A DNA stretch of 64,000 nt from Halomonas sp. KG2 (GCA_030440445.1 CP098528.1:2728001-2792000), one strand, 5' to 3'; counted from the stretch's first letter, positions 48,031 to 57,733 are shown. Program-made: numbers and translations. Notes: generated from the sequence alone by a model not told the origin.

Positions 48031-49503
48031 CACACCACCATGCCGCTCCATATCCGCCGCCAGCTGTAGCAGTTGCTTATCCTCACCCAGGCGCCCTACC
48101 ACTTGCACCCCAACGGGCAATCCATTGGCCGCCACATGGAAAGGTACCGACATAGCAGGCTGACCGGTAAGATTCGCCAATTGCGTGAACGGGGTGCGGC
48201 TGAGCGCATCCACCGCCAGGTGCTTTAACACCCCTGCTTTTAGTGCCAGCGCTGATGCACCAGGAACCGCTAACAGAGACATTAATCGCTCGCGAGCCGC
48301 AGAGGGGTACAGCTCGCCTATTTTGGGAGCAGTATCCGCGGTTACCGGCAACACCAGGGCGTCATAACGCTGGTGAAACTGGCTCATCTGCTCGGCAGCC
48401 TCGTGCCAATAGCGCTTGGCTAGCTCGTAATCTTTCGCCGAAAGCTTAGCGCCCAGCCTGCCAACGGCGCGGGTAGATGGCTCAATGGCTAACCGATGCA
48501 CCGGCACACCGATTTGCTGGCTTACCCACTGAAGGTCAGCGGCTAAATGGCCAAGGTAGAGCGTCAGGTAACTATCGGCCAAGGCATCGCCATCAACCAG
48601 TGGCTCACACCACTCCACCTCATGCCCCATGTCGGCCAGTGCCTTGGCGGCCTTCTCAACCGCTATTTTCACATCGGTACTTAATTGGGTATCCAGTCCG
48701 TAACTTAAAAAATTACCCAGCGACACAGCGATGCGCAGCGGCTTAGAGGAGGCTGACAAGGCATCCACATAGCCCGTTTCCCGCGGAACGGGGTAAGGCC
48801 CAGAAGGCGCCATGCCGTTAATCTGTTCTAGCAACGCTGCACTATCGCGCACGCTACGGGTGATGGCATGCTCGACCACCGCGCCCTGCCATACTTCACC
48901 GTGGGCAGGCGCTAACGGCACCCGCCCGCGAGAAGGTTTAAAACCGAACAAACCACAATAACTGGCGGGAATGCGGATAGAACCACCACCATCGCCTGCC
49001 AACGCAATAGGCACCATTCCGCTAGCGACCGCCGCTGCGGCACCACCGCTTGAGCCGCCTGGGGAATAGCCCTTTCGACATGGGTTTTGCGGATGGGGAA
49101 ATGCCTTAGGTTCTGTAATCCCCATTAGCCCTAATTCCGGCGTGGCCGTTTGCCCCACCACCACTAACCCTGCCGCCCGCACACGCTGAATAATCAGCGA
49201 ATCTTGCTTAGGGCACCACGCTGATAACGATGCACTTCCGAACGCCAGCGGCTCGCCTGCTAGTGCCATCAATAAGTCTTTACTTAGCGTGGGGACACCC
49301 GCAAACACCGAGTTTTCCAACACGTGGTCACACTCATGCTTTGCTTTTTCAAAGCGTGTTCGAACCACTGCATGAAGAGAGGGGTTAAGCGTTTCAATCG
49401 CAGCCACTGCCGCATCGAACACCTCCGCTTGGCTTACCTCTCGGCGGCGAATCAGCTCAGCAAGGCCAGTAGCGTCAAACGTTTGGTAATCCTCAAGATG
49501 CAT
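47992..49503 (-). CDS. Amidase-signature family hydrolase
   Basis: A 503-residue amidase. The Ser-cisSer-Lys triad is in LSKDLLMAL (Lys) and [18 protein letters not shown], followed by [30 protein letters not shown]. The ATG at 49503 with GGAG upstream is preferred to the longer frame. The last residues (about 13, [12 protein letters not shown]) are encoded by the copied hutC leader on the opposite strand, so the C-terminus seems to have been replaced. The neighbouring carnitine genes suggest an amide such as carnitinamide or a betaine amide, but the substrate is unproven. Confidence 0.88.
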   Translation of the reverse strand: MHLEDYQTFDATGLAELIRRREVSQAEVFDAAVAAIETLNPSLHAVVRTRFEKAKHECDHVLENSVFAGVPTLSKDLLMALAGEPLAFGSASLSAWCPKQDSLIIQRVRAAGLVVVGQTATPELGLMGITEPKAFPHPQNPCRKGYSPGGSSGGAAAAVASGMVPIALAGDGGGSIRIPASYCGLFGFKPSRGRVPLAPAHGEVWQGAVVEHAITRSVRDSAALLEQINGMAPSGPYPVPRETGYVDALSASSKPLRIAVSLGNFLSYGLDTQLSTDVKIAVEKAAKALADMGHEVEWCEPLVDGDALADSYLTLYLGHLAADLQWVSQQIGVPVHRLAIEPSTRAVGRLGAKLSAKDYELAKRYWHEAAEQMSQFHQRYDALVLPVTADTAPKIGELYPSAARERLMSLLAVPGASALALKAGVLKHLAVDALSRTPFTQLANLTGQPAMSVPFHVAANGLPVGVQVVGRLGEDKQLLQLAADMERHGGVLAMKCLSNESNV

Positions 49504-49628
49504 CGCATTAACTCCACTGATTAATAACGACGCTTTACGCACACCCAACGTCGTTTAATGTCAATTTTCATCACGCTATTTAGCCATACTGAAGCACGTT
49601 ACTTAGAACCACTCTCAAGGAGCGGCCA

Positions 49629-50549
49629 ATGAACCGCAACGTTATTTTAACTTGCGCTGTTACCGGCGCAGGCGATACCACCGGCAAAAACCCACATGTG
49701 CCGATCACACCTAAACAAATCGCTAACGACTGTATTGCCGCAGCGAAAGCCGGTGCCAGCGTTGCGCATATCCACGTTCGTGACCCTGAAACCGGCGGCA
49801 TCAGCCACTCTCTCGATCATTTCCGCGAAGTAATGGAACGCGTACGCGAAGCGAACGTGGATATTGTCATGAACATTACCGCTGGCGGCGGCGGTGATTG
49901 GATTCCTGACGCCCAGGACCCCACACGCGGCGGCCCCGGCACGGATATCCAGACGCCCGCCCAACGCCATGAGCCAGTCGGTGAGCTTTTGCCCGAACTC
50001 TGCACCCTAGACTGCGGCAGCCTCAACTTCGGCGACATGGTCTACGTAAACCCTGCCGACTGGCTACGCGAGCACGCCCGCCTGATGCAGGCCGCTGGCG
50101 TCAAGCCAGAACTGGAATGTTTCGACCTGGGCCACGTTTGGTTCGCACGCCAGCTACAGCAGGAAGGACTGATTGACGGTGATCCTCTTTATCAGCTTTG
50201 TTTAGGCATTCCCTGGGGCGCTGAAGCCGACACAGAAAGTATGCTAGCGATGCGTAATAAGCTGCCAGAAAATGCCCATTGGGCAGCCTTCGGCATCGGT
50301 CGCCACCAGATGCCCATGGCAGCTCAAGCGGTACTACTAGGTGGCCATGCCCGCGTCGGCCTGGAAGACAATCTCTTTCTCAAAAAAGGCATCCTGGCCA
50401 CTAACGGCCAACTGGTAGAGCATGCCGCCACGCTAATTGACAACCTGGGTGGCCGAGTAATGACACCCGCAGAAACTCGTGTGCACCTCAACTTACGGGA
50501 TCCGCATAGCAAGCACTCCTCCGCGCCAGCTACAGAGGGTCAAGCATGA
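49629..50549 (+). CDS. cdhC: Beta-keto acid cleavage enzyme (dehydrocarnitine cleavage)
   Basis: A 306-residue BKACE protein. It has the typical opening ILTCAVTGAGDTTGKNP and the zinc ligands in ASVAHIHVRDPETG (His-x-His). NITAGGGGDWIPD and FGIGRHQMPMAAQA are further family stretches. BKACE enzymes exchange the acetyl-CoA of a substrate for a beta-keto acid. With a carnitine dehydrogenase next door, the reaction is 3-dehydrocarnitine plus acetyl-CoA to betainyl-CoA plus acetoacetate. The stop overlaps the next start by four bases. Confidence 0.9.
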   Translation: MNRNVILTCAVTGAGDTTGKNPHVPITPKQIANDCIAAAKAGASVAHIHVRDPETGGISHSLDHFREVMERVREANVDIVMNITAGGGGDWIPDAQDPTRGGPGTDIQTPAQRHEPVGELLPELCTLDCGSLNFGDMVYVNPADWLREHARLMQAAGVKPELECFDLGHVWFARQLQQEGLIDGDPLYQLCLGIPWGAEADTESMLAMRNKLPENAHWAAFGIGRHQMPMAAQAVLLGGHARVGLEDNLFLKKGILATNGQLVEHAATLIDNLGGRVMTPAETRVHLNLRDPHSKHSSAPATEGQA

Positions 50550-51502
50550 GTCAGCAGCTATCGGTTATAGGCACGGGCGTTATTGGCAATGGCTGGATCG
50601 CGCGCGCTCTGGCGCAGGGCTGGGATGTCGTGGCCTTTGATCCAGACCCTGATGCGCCACTGCGTACTCGCGCCTTCGTTGAGAATGCCTGGGGATCTTT
50701 GCAGCGCCAGGGTCTTGCCGAGGATGCCAGCCCCCAGCGGCTGCGCTTCGTGGAAAGCCTTGAGGCAGCGGTTGAAGGCGCCGACCTGATCCAGGAAAAC
50801 GTACCAGAGCGACTCGCGCTAAAGCGTGAGATACTTGCCGCCCTGGATGCCGCTGCAGCTCCAGATGTCTTGATCGGATCATCAACATCCGGCTTCAAGC
50901 CCACCGATTTGCAGCATGCCTGCACACGAGCACCGGGACGCGTGATCGTCGCACACCCCTTTAATCCCGTTTATTTACTGCCGCTCGTGGAACTGGTGGG
51001 CGGAGAAGCCACCACGCCTGACGAGTTAGAGCGTGCCCAGGCCCTCTACCAAACACTCGCCATGCGCCCGCTGGTCGTGCGCCGAGAAATAGAGGGGCAT
51101 ATTGCTGACCGCCTGATGGAAGCGCTCTGGCGTGAGGCGCTGCACCTAGTCAATGATGGCGTTGCAACAACCGAAGAGATAGATGCCGCCGTCGTCTACG
51201 GCTGTGGTTTGCGTTGGTCACTAATGGGCACCTTTCTCACCTTTCATTTGGCTGGTGGCGAGTCAGGGATGCGCCATATGCTTGAACAGTTCGGTCCGGC
51301 GTTAAAACTACCGTGGACAAAGCTTGAAGCTCCCGAGCTTACCAACGAGCTTATTGATCGCGTGGTAGAAGGCTGCGAGCATCAAGCCGCTGGTCGCTCA
51401 GTGGCCGAGCTGGATCGCCGCCGTGATGACTTTCTGGTGGAACTGCTCGGCTTAGTACAAAAATATTGGCCTGAAGCCGAAGGTTTGGAAGGACGTATCT
51501 AA
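50546..51502 (+). CDS. cdhA: L-carnitine dehydrogenase
   Basis: A 318-residue 3-hydroxyacyl-CoA-dehydrogenase-like enzyme. The NAD loop is IGTGVIGNGWIARALAQGWDV and the catalytic region is VAHPFNPVYLLPLVELVGG, with the second domain's RWSLMGTFLTFHLAGGESGM. The latter stretch is typical of carnitine dehydrogenases, which oxidise L-carnitine to 3-dehydrocarnitine. It overlaps the thioesterase gene by one base (TAATG). Confidence 0.9.
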   Translation: MSQQLSVIGTGVIGNGWIARALAQGWDVVAFDPDPDAPLRTRAFVENAWGSLQRQGLAEDASPQRLRFVESLEAAVEGADLIQENVPERLALKREILAALDAAAAPDVLIGSSTSGFKPTDLQHACTRAPGRVIVAHPFNPVYLLPLVELVGGEATTPDELERAQALYQTLAMRPLVVRREIEGHIADRLMEALWREALHLVNDGVATTEEIDAAVVYGCGLRWSLMGTFLTFHLAGGESGMRHMLEQFGPALKLPWTKLEAPELTNELIDRVVEGCEHQAAGRSVAELDRRRDDFLVELLGLVQKYWPEAEGLEGRI

Positions 51503-51957
51503 TGATTATTTTACAAAGCCGCGTTGCCTCAGAATGGGTCGACTACAACGGCCATATGAACGACGCCGAATATGCCCGGGTCTTCTCACTGGCAGTAGAA
51601 GAACTCATGGAGCATATCGGCTTAGATAGCGCAGGCCGAGCATGCTACGGCTACACGATCTACACCCTTGAGACGCATCTTTGTTATCGCCGCGAGGCCC
51701 ACGAAGGACAGCCACTCAGCGTGGAGCTGACCCTGCTGGATCACGATACCAAACGCCTGCATGTTTTCTTCAAGCTACAGGATGAGACAGGCAACCTACT
51801 TGCCACCAGCGAGCAGATGCTGATGGGCATTGACATCAATACCGCTCGCCCTGCGCCTTTCCCTGCCCCCGTTGAAGAAGCCATTGCAGCTCTACCCCAA
51901 GCTCAGCCTTCGGCCTGGCCAGAGTTGGCCGGCCGCACTATTGCCATACGGCGATAA
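51502..51957 (+). CDS. cdhB: Hot-dog thioesterase, betainyl-CoA thioesterase
   Basis: A 151-residue 4-hydroxybenzoyl-CoA-thioesterase-like protein. It has VDYNGHMNDAEYARVFS near the N-terminus, where Asp and the following helix form the active site, and YTLETHLCYRREAHEGQ. In carnitine loci this protein hydrolyses betainyl-CoA to glycine betaine. In some species it is fused to the dehydrogenase; here the two are separate but translationally coupled. Confidence 0.88.
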   Translation: MIILQSRVASEWVDYNGHMNDAEYARVFSLAVEELMEHIGLDSAGRACYGYTIYTLETHLCYRREAHEGQPLSVELTLLDHDTKRLHVFFKLQDETGNLLATSEQMLMGIDINTARPAPFPAPVEEAIAALPQAQPSAWPELAGRTIAIRR

Positions 51958-52152
51958 CGACACGGCAAAACCACATAACAAAGCAACACTAAAAAATAAT
52001 GAGAACCGTCCATCAGTGCGGACGGCTCACCGGGATTGCCGGCCCGACGTCCGGCCCAAGAGGACAAGCATATCGCTACGCCAACTTCCCCTCACCGACC
52101 CACGCCGCCTTCGCATAACAACTCACCCAAGGCCGAACTCAGTACAGACTAC
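51958..52152 (+). promoter_or_regulatory. Hairpin-rich spacer before the BCCT gene
   Basis: Two GC-rich inverted pairs are visible: CCGTCC/GGACGG (52008-52027 area) and GCCGG/CCGGC just downstream (52038-52057 area). There is no T run. Attenuation or message processing between the catabolic genes and the transporter is possible; no ribosome site is apparent before the BCCT start. Confidence 0.35.
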
Positions 52153-53754
52153 ATGGTGACAGAGCTCGCCCAAGGCGGTTTCTTCCAAGGCATGCACAAG
52201 GGAATGACGCTAACCGCTAGCGGCCTAGTGCTGCTCTTCGTACTTTTCACCGGGCTTGGCTCAGATACAGCGGGCAGCGTGTTCGGAGCAACTCGCGCCT
52301 GGATCGAGAGCACGTTTAGCGGGTATTACCTAATTACCGTCATGCTGCTACTAGCAGTCTGCGCCTTCATTGTCTTCAGCCGCTATGGAAGCGTAAGGCT
52401 TGGCACTGACGACAGCCGCCCAGAGTTCAGCAACTTTGCGTGGTTCTCGATGCTCTTCTCTGCAGGTATCGGCATTGGCATCCTGTTTTTTGGCGTCGCT
52501 GAGCCCGTGTTCTACCTTGACGATACTGGCGCCTTTGGCTATCCCAACAACCCTCATGCCGATATGGCAGGTGCCGCCGCCATCGGTCACGAGCGCGCTA
52601 TCGATGCGTTACGCGTCACCGTTTTTCACTGGGGCCTTCACGGCTGGGCCATCTATGTGATTGTCGGTATGTCGCTGGCGTATTTTGCTTATCGAAAAGG
52701 GTTGCCGTTAGCACTGCGCTCGGCGCTTTATCCTTTTATCGGTGAACGCATCTTTGGCCCTATCGGCCATCTTTTCGATATCCTCGGGGTGCTGGGCTGC
52801 GTCTTTGGCGTCGCTACGTCGCTGGGGCTTGGGGTTAGCCAAATGGCCGTTGGCTTAGAACGGCTAATAGGTGTCGACCCAGGGCTAAATACCCAGTTAA
52901 TACTTATCGCGGGTATTTCAGTTATATCAATACTCTCAGCCGTATCCGGCGTACGCGGCGGTATTCGTCTTATTTCCGAGATGAATATCTGGGTGTCCCT
53001 AGTGGTCGTGAGCATTTTCCTGATTGCAGGCCCCACGTTGTGGCTCATCATGGCATTCGGCGAAACCATGCTCGACTACGCTATCAACTTTATTCCCATG
53101 GGACTTTGGTACGCTGATGAGGAAGGAACCGCCGCTTGGCAACAAGGTTGGACAATCTTCTACTGGGGCTGGTGGCTAGCCTGGGCTCCCTTTGTCGGTC
53201 TTTTCATCGCGCGAATTTCTAAAGGCCGTACGCTACGCGAGTTTGTATTGGGCGTTCTGTTAGTGCCAACCCTGATCATCTTTATCTGGTTGATCATTTT
53301 CGGTGGCAACGCCATGTATCAGGAACTCTACGCTGCGGGCGGCCCTGGCAGCGCCGGTATCATCGAGCTGGTTAACGCTTGGAACCTACCCTCAGCACTG
53401 TTTGCCACGGCTGATGGCATTGTTGGCAGTGGCACGTTTGGCTGGATACTCTCAGCCATGATGGTCTTTCTGCTAATGAGCTGGTTTGTCACCTCTTCAG
53501 ACTCCGGCACATTAGTGCTGACCACCATTTTATCGTTAGGTGACAATGAACCGCCTAAACGCTTCCGAGTGTTCTGGGGCGTGGTGATTGGTTTAGTGGC
53601 GGCGGTACTGCTGGTTGCCGGTGGTCTTACGGCGCTGCAAACAGCCCTTATTGCAGCCGCCCTGCCACTCAGTGTTGTAGTGCTAGTGATGACGGCTGGT
53701 GTGCTGATTTCGCTGTTCCGCGAAACGCTCGATGCACAGCGCAGAAGGCGTTGA
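52153..53754 (+). CDS. BCCT-family betaine/carnitine transporter
   Basis: A 533-residue carrier with 12 hydrophobic segments. The BCCT signature is intact: YWGWWLAWAPFVGLFIARISKGRTLREF, with aromatic residues for quaternary ammonium binding. SAGIGIGILFFGVAEPVFY and SWFVTSSDSGTLVL are further family motifs. The short C-terminal tail (RETLDAQRRRR) lacks a long osmosensing extension. Position suggests carnitine or an acylcarnitine as substrate. The ATG at 52153 is taken; the frame is open back to 52036 but without BCCT-like sequence. Confidence 0.9.
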   Translation: MVTELAQGGFFQGMHKGMTLTASGLVLLFVLFTGLGSDTAGSVFGATRAWIESTFSGYYLITVMLLLAVCAFIVFSRYGSVRLGTDDSRPEFSNFAWFSMLFSAGIGIGILFFGVAEPVFYLDDTGAFGYPNNPHADMAGAAAIGHERAIDALRVTVFHWGLHGWAIYVIVGMSLAYFAYRKGLPLALRSALYPFIGERIFGPIGHLFDILGVLGCVFGVATSLGLGVSQMAVGLERLIGVDPGLNTQLILIAGISVISILSAVSGVRGGIRLISEMNIWVSLVVVSIFLIAGPTLWLIMAFGETMLDYAINFIPMGLWYADEEGTAAWQQGWTIFYWGWWLAWAPFVGLFIARISKGRTLREFVLGVLLVPTLIIFIWLIIFGGNAMYQELYAAGGPGSAGIIELVNAWNLPSALFATADGIVGSGTFGWILSAMMVFLLMSWFVTSSDSGTLVLTTILSLGDNEPPKRFRVFWGVVIGLVAAVLLVAGGLTALQTALIAAALPLSVVVLVMTAGVLISLFRETLDAQRRRR

Positions 53755-53844
53755 TCTAACCATCCCGATGACATCAGGCGTGCTTAACGGCAGCGCCTGA
53801 TTGCCAGCGAGAAAGCATCAAACCAACCCAGTAACGACTGACGG

Positions 53845-54690
53845 GTGACGCCGCTGATGGACATTAACACTTTTATCGCCCGCTTCGGTGCGGGCTTAAA
53901 AGATATCGAAAATGACGCTTCTGCAGTAGCACGCCAGCGCTACGACCAACTATGCCAAACGTTTGCACCGCCTAATCCGTCAGGCATGACAATCACTGAC
54001 GAAGCGCGGGAAAACATCGTCATTCGACACTTTATCCCTGCATCCGCTCAGTTTGGCCAAGTGCTATACATTCATGGAGGTGGGTTTACCCTGGGGTCTA
54101 TCGACAGCCACCATGGGGTAGCAGCAAACCTAGCAGAGCAGCTAAAGCGTCACGTTATCAGCATTAGCTACCGCTTAGCGCCCGAGGCGAGCTACCACAA
54201 CATGCTAGAAGACTGCTTCAAGGTTGCTAAAGCCATAAAGCCCATTGCAGTAGTCGGTGACAGCGCTGGCGGTCGCATAGCCATAGATTTAGCCCCCTTA
54301 CTGCATCATTCTGTGCTGCTAGGACTCATCTATCCGCCGGTCGGCAAACTAAATCAGCAGACGCTGGGAGCCAATGCGCCGTTACTTAGCCGACACGATG
54401 TTTTGTCGCTCATTGGCTACTGCCCATGGATTGAAAACCACGTCGATACATTTCCACCCAACATGCAGATTGAGGTTCTTGCAGTTGAGCACGACCCTTT
54501 AACCGCACCGCTCGAAAAAGCCATTGCGGACTGGAGGAACAACGGTATGCCGGTAGGCTATCGCTGTGCAAAAAACATGGTTCATGCGGCATTGCATGCC
54601 CACGCGGACCTGCCTGAAATGCAAAGCGCTTGGCAAGATTTTTGCCAAGCGCTTAACAAACGGTTAACGCGAAATATTGGTTACTGGTAA
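53845..54690 (+). CDS. hocS: Alpha/beta hydrolase, short-chain acylcarnitine hydrolase-like
   Basis: A 281-residue hydrolase of the hormone-sensitive-lipase type. The oxyanion hole is HGGGFTLGS, the nucleophile is in VVGDSAGGRIAID (GDSAGG), and the acid and histidine are expected near AVEHDPLT and MVHAALHA. In Pseudomonas the carnitine operon ends with the O-acylcarnitine hydrolase HocS, and this gene sits in the equivalent place. Start is GTG 53845 or ATG 53857; neither has a clear ribosome site. The 3' end overlaps the convergent CaiX-like gene by 10 bases. Confidence 0.72.
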   Translation: MTPLMDINTFIARFGAGLKDIENDASAVARQRYDQLCQTFAPPNPSGMTITDEARENIVIRHFIPASAQFGQVLYIHGGGFTLGSIDSHHGVAANLAEQLKRHVISISYRLAPEASYHNMLEDCFKVAKAIKPIAVVGDSAGGRIAIDLAPLLHHSVLLGLIYPPVGKLNQQTLGANAPLLSRHDVLSLIGYCPWIENHVDTFPPNMQIEVLAVEHDPLTAPLEKAIADWRNNGMPVGYRCAKNMVHAALHAHADLPEMQSAWQDFCQALNKRLTRNIGYW

Positions 54691-55628
54691 GTCGAACGTA
54701 CCGCCTGTATCGCTGGCTGCCCATCTTTAGTCGTCACGCCATCCAGCCATGTCTCTACGGTGTCTAAATTAGCACTAATCCACTCAGACGCTACCTCGTT
54801 GGCGGGACGATCCTCATAGCTGTAGTCATGCACCCACGCGTTTTGATCCTCAATATCCACTACATACTGTGAAAGAAAACGATGCAGCTGGGGATCATCT
54901 TCAGCCATATTGGCCGGAACGATAGTCCAAACCGTGCTCTCAATTTGGGCAATGCCCGCCTGATCGGCATCATCCAGATAAGCTATGTCGAAACTGACGT
55001 TCATCCAGTGGGGCTCCCAACCAACAAAGGTCACCCACTCTTCATCCGCCATCTTTTGCTCTGCCTGCGCCAACATAGCGGCGGTGGAGCTTTCACGTAG
55101 ACGCCAATCTCCTAAACCTGCAATGTCATTATCAATAGCCGCCAGAATGGCGGTATTAATCCCGGTGCCCGCCTCGATGCCCTGAACTTCACCACCAAAG
55201 CGGTCACGGTAGGCGTCCAGGTCGGCCACCGATGTTACACCGGCATCGTAAACGTACTGAGGAACCACCAGGCCAGAGTTCGCCCCCTGGATATTGGAGA
55301 CCACTTTTTCAATTTTATCATCAGCCACCAGAGGCTCTACCATATCGGTTTGTACCGGATACCAGCCGCCCAGATAGACGTCCACATCGTTGCGCGCTAA
55401 CCCCTCAAGAATCACGCTTACGGCCAAGTCACGCTGACTTGTTTGATAGCCCATCGCTTCCATCAGCTGCGCTGCTACTTCAGATTTCACGGTGACGCCT
55501 GGCCAGGGAGGAACACCAAACCGTACTTCATCAAGGTCGGCTGCGGCGGGCCCTGACAACGCAAGCGCTGCCACCCCAGCGGCGCTAAGTGCTGACATAC
55601 CCTTAAAACCAACAAGTGCGTTCTTCAT
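54681..55628 (-). CDS. caiX: Quaternary-amine substrate-binding protein (CaiX-like)
   Basis: A 314-residue OpuAC-type periplasmic protein with a signal peptide ending near residue 30 (GPAAA). It has VRFGVPPWPGVTVKSEVAAQLMEAMGY, GWYPVQTDMVEPL and FVGWEPHWMNVSFDIAYLDD, with tryptophans suited to a cation box. No ABC permease or ATPase gene is adjacent, as for the carnitine-binding CaiX of pseudomonads, which borrows a core transporter. The ATG at 55628 is chosen from the signal peptide. Confidence 0.85.
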   Translation of the reverse strand: MKNALVGFKGMSALSAAGVAALALSGPAAADLDEVRFGVPPWPGVTVKSEVAAQLMEAMGYQTSQRDLAVSVILEGLARNDVDVYLGGWYPVQTDMVEPLVADDKIEKVVSNIQGANSGLVVPQYVYDAGVTSVADLDAYRDRFGGEVQGIEAGTGINTAILAAIDNDIAGLGDWRLRESSTAAMLAQAEQKMADEEWVTFVGWEPHWMNVSFDIAYLDDADQAGIAQIESTVWTIVPANMAEDDPQLHRFLSQYVVDIEDQNAWVHDYSYEDRPANEVASEWISANLDTVETWLDGVTTKDGQPAIQAVRSTYQ

Positions 55629-55747
55629 TATAATGTCCTCTTTTGGCAATATACCGCACCAAGTTTGACGACTAGACAACAATGGAAACGACACAAAGCG
55701 ACATTATCTACGCGTAAAACGACAGAGCTGCGTCGTACATCGCTCAG

Positions 55748-56716
55748 TTAGCGGCCCTGTTGGCGCGCCTCTATCGGTGAGCAGCCAAAGCAAGCACGAA
55801 ACGCTCTGGCAAAGCTCGAACTAGAGCTAAAGCCGCAGGCTACCCCTATGGCGAGTACGCTCATATCAGTTTCAATCAGCAAACGCTTTGACCGCGCCAA
55901 ACGAAGTGACAAATACCACTGGCGCGGTGTTTGATGAAGGTGATCCTCAAACAACCGCTGCAGCTGACGAGATGACACACCGCTTCGGCGTGCAATCTCA
56001 GCCAAAGCAAGAGGCTCCTCTAAATGTCTTTCCATCAATGCAACGGCTTCCACTAAACGCCGGTTATGAGTGCCTAACCGCTGCGCTAACGACATCCGTT
56101 GCTGGTCGCTGCGGCTACGTAACCGCTCATGAATAAGCTGTTCCGAGACATCGACGGCTAATTTGCTCCCGTGACGTCTGGCGATGACGGCTAAGGCCAT
56201 ATCCACGGCTGCGGCACCGCCCGCACAGGAAAAACGCCGCTCCCCGATCTCAAATAGCTCGTCGGTGGTTTCAATCGTTGGAAAACGCTCACGAAAGACC
56301 GGCAAGCTCTCCCAATGCAAGGTGACCCGCTCACCTTTCAATAACTGGGCAGCAGCTAATATAAACCCTCCAGTGTCCAACCCACCCAAGGCACATCCGG
56401 CTTGATCAAGCCGATGCAACCACGAAATAAGTGCTCGGCTTAAATGGTCTTCAGGCTCAAAGCCGCTACACACAGCCAACGATGGCAGGTCGAGACCACC
56501 TCCCATAGCCTGATCGACTAATAGCGTCATGCCATTGCTTGCAGTGACAGGCTCACCATCACGACTAAAGAGCGTCCACTCAAACAGCGTTTGGCCGCTG
56601 ATCCGATTGGCTATGCGTAACGGCTCTACCGCAGAAAAAAATGCCATCATTGAAAAGCGCGGTAATAATAAAAAACCAACGCGCTCTGGCAGTGATCCAG
56701 AATAGTTTAGGCGCAA
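55748..56716 (-). CDS. cdhR: GlxA/AraC-family regulator (CdhR-like)
   Basis: A regulator of about 322 residues. The DJ-1/PfpI-like sensor half begins ERVGFLLLPRFSMMAFFSAVEPLRIAN and has LAVCSGFEPED and LGGLDTGGFILAAA. The C-terminal AraC domain is LALAEIARRSGVSSRQLQRLFEDHL and PRQWYLSLRLARSKRLL. A TTG at 56716 with AGGAG upstream is the best start. The frame runs on to 56818 but that part overlaps the repeat. Carnitine-locus regulators of pseudomonads (CdhR) belong to this family. It likely activates cdhCAB and caiX. Confidence 0.85.
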   Translation of the reverse strand: MRLNYSGSLPERVGFLLLPRFSMMAFFSAVEPLRIANRISGQTLFEWTLFSRDGEPVTASNGMTLLVDQAMGGGLDLPSLAVCSGFEPEDHLSRALISWLHRLDQAGCALGGLDTGGFILAAAQLLKGERVTLHWESLPVFRERFPTIETTDELFEIGERRFSCAGGAAAVDMALAVIARRHGSKLAVDVSEQLIHERLRSRSDQQRMSLAQRLGTHNRRLVEAVALMERHLEEPLALAEIARRSGVSSRQLQRLFEDHLHQTPRQWYLSLRLARSKRLLIETDMSVLAIGVACGFSSSSSFARAFRACFGCSPIEARQQGR

Positions 56717-56812
56717 AATAACTCCTAAAATAAGCGCTTTCTTATCGATGCTGACGATTACTAAACGAATCAGGCAACGCCAATGAATCCGCGTACATAA
56801 TACACGCCCAAC

Positions 56813-56898
56813 CAGCAACAGGATGCCTTGGGCCTTTGCACAAGGTACACTGGAGATGGTTAGACATTAGATTCATTTGAAAGGCACTTCATGACCAG
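56813..56898 (+). repeat. Right 86-bp direct repeat (native hutC leader)
   Basis: This copy contains the hutC upstream region and its ATG at 56891. It matches 47945-48030 at 79 of 86 positions in the same orientation. The two copies bracket the amidase and carnitine genes. Confidence 0.93.
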
Positions 56899-57607
56899 CG
56901 CTCCCCCACTTTATCTGCAAATACAGCAGCACCTGTTAGAGAAAATCCAGGGCGGTGCCTGGCCAGCACACCACCAGATCCCTCCCGAAGAGCAACTTGC
57001 CCGAGATTTTGGGGTAAGCCGAATGACGGCTAATAAAGCGATTCGTGATCTCGTCCATAAAGGCTACCTAACACGCCAGCCTGGGTTAGGTACCTTCGTG
57101 ACAGATCGCAAGGCAGAGTCATCCCTGGTCGAGGTCTACAACATTGCCGATGAAGTGCGCTTCAGGGGACACCATTACAGTAATCACGTACTGGTATGCG
57201 AAGCCATTGAAGCGGATGACGAAGTCGCTTTACGGCTAGGCGTTCGCCTAGGTAGCCGCGTGTTTCAAACGCTGCTGGTACATTTGGAAGACGACACGCC
57301 TATTCAGCTTGAAAACCGCTATGTTAACCCTCGCTGGGTACCCAACTACTTAACCAGTGATTTTTCACTGCACACACCCAATGAAGTATTGGTAGCGGCC
57401 TGCCCGATTACTGACGTAGAGCACACTGTCGAAGCCGTGCTTGTCGACCAGCAAACTGCCGATTGGCTTGCTATTGATACCGCCACCCCCTGCTTGAGCA
57501 TGGTACGGCGCACGTGGTCAGGCGAGCAGCTCATCAGCTATGCCCGCCTACTGCATCCAGGCGACCGCTACAAACTGCGCTCCTCGGTGCATCGCCAAGC
57601 GTCATAA
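56891..57607 (+). CDS. hutC: Histidine utilization repressor
   Basis: A 238-residue GntR/HutC-family repressor. The winged helix reads PPEEQLARDFGVSRMTANKAIRDLVHKGYLTRQPGLGTFV. The UTRA effector domain has EVRFRGHHYSNHVL, QLENRYVNPRWVPNYL and a C-terminal WSGEQLISYARLLHPGDRYKL. Its known ligand is urocanate. It lies just before the hut enzymes on the same strand. Two palindromic operators in the next intergenic region fit its known target form. Confidence 0.93.
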   Translation: MTSAPPLYLQIQQHLLEKIQGGAWPAHHQIPPEEQLARDFGVSRMTANKAIRDLVHKGYLTRQPGLGTFVTDRKAESSLVEVYNIADEVRFRGHHYSNHVLVCEAIEADDEVALRLGVRLGSRVFQTLLVHLEDDTPIQLENRYVNPRWVPNYLTSDFSLHTPNEVLVAACPITDVEHTVEAVLVDQQTADWLAIDTATPCLSMVRRTWSGEQLISYARLLHPGDRYKLRSSVHRQAS

Positions 57608-57644
57608 TTCTTTTCGTTGCATTGACGTCTATTACTCACACCAA

Positions 57645-57656
57645 ATGTATATACAT
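57645..57656. promoter_or_regulatory. HutC-type operator 1
   Basis: ATGTATATACAT is a perfect palindrome containing TGTATATACA, the form known for HutC sites in other bacteria. It lies 38 bases after the hutC stop, in the 256-base region before hutI. Confidence 0.65.
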
Positions 57657-57733
57657 AAAGCCGAACAAATACATAGACATTAGTCTAACTAAACAAATCA
57701 TCAACATTGCCAAAAAAATGTAATAAATTGATT

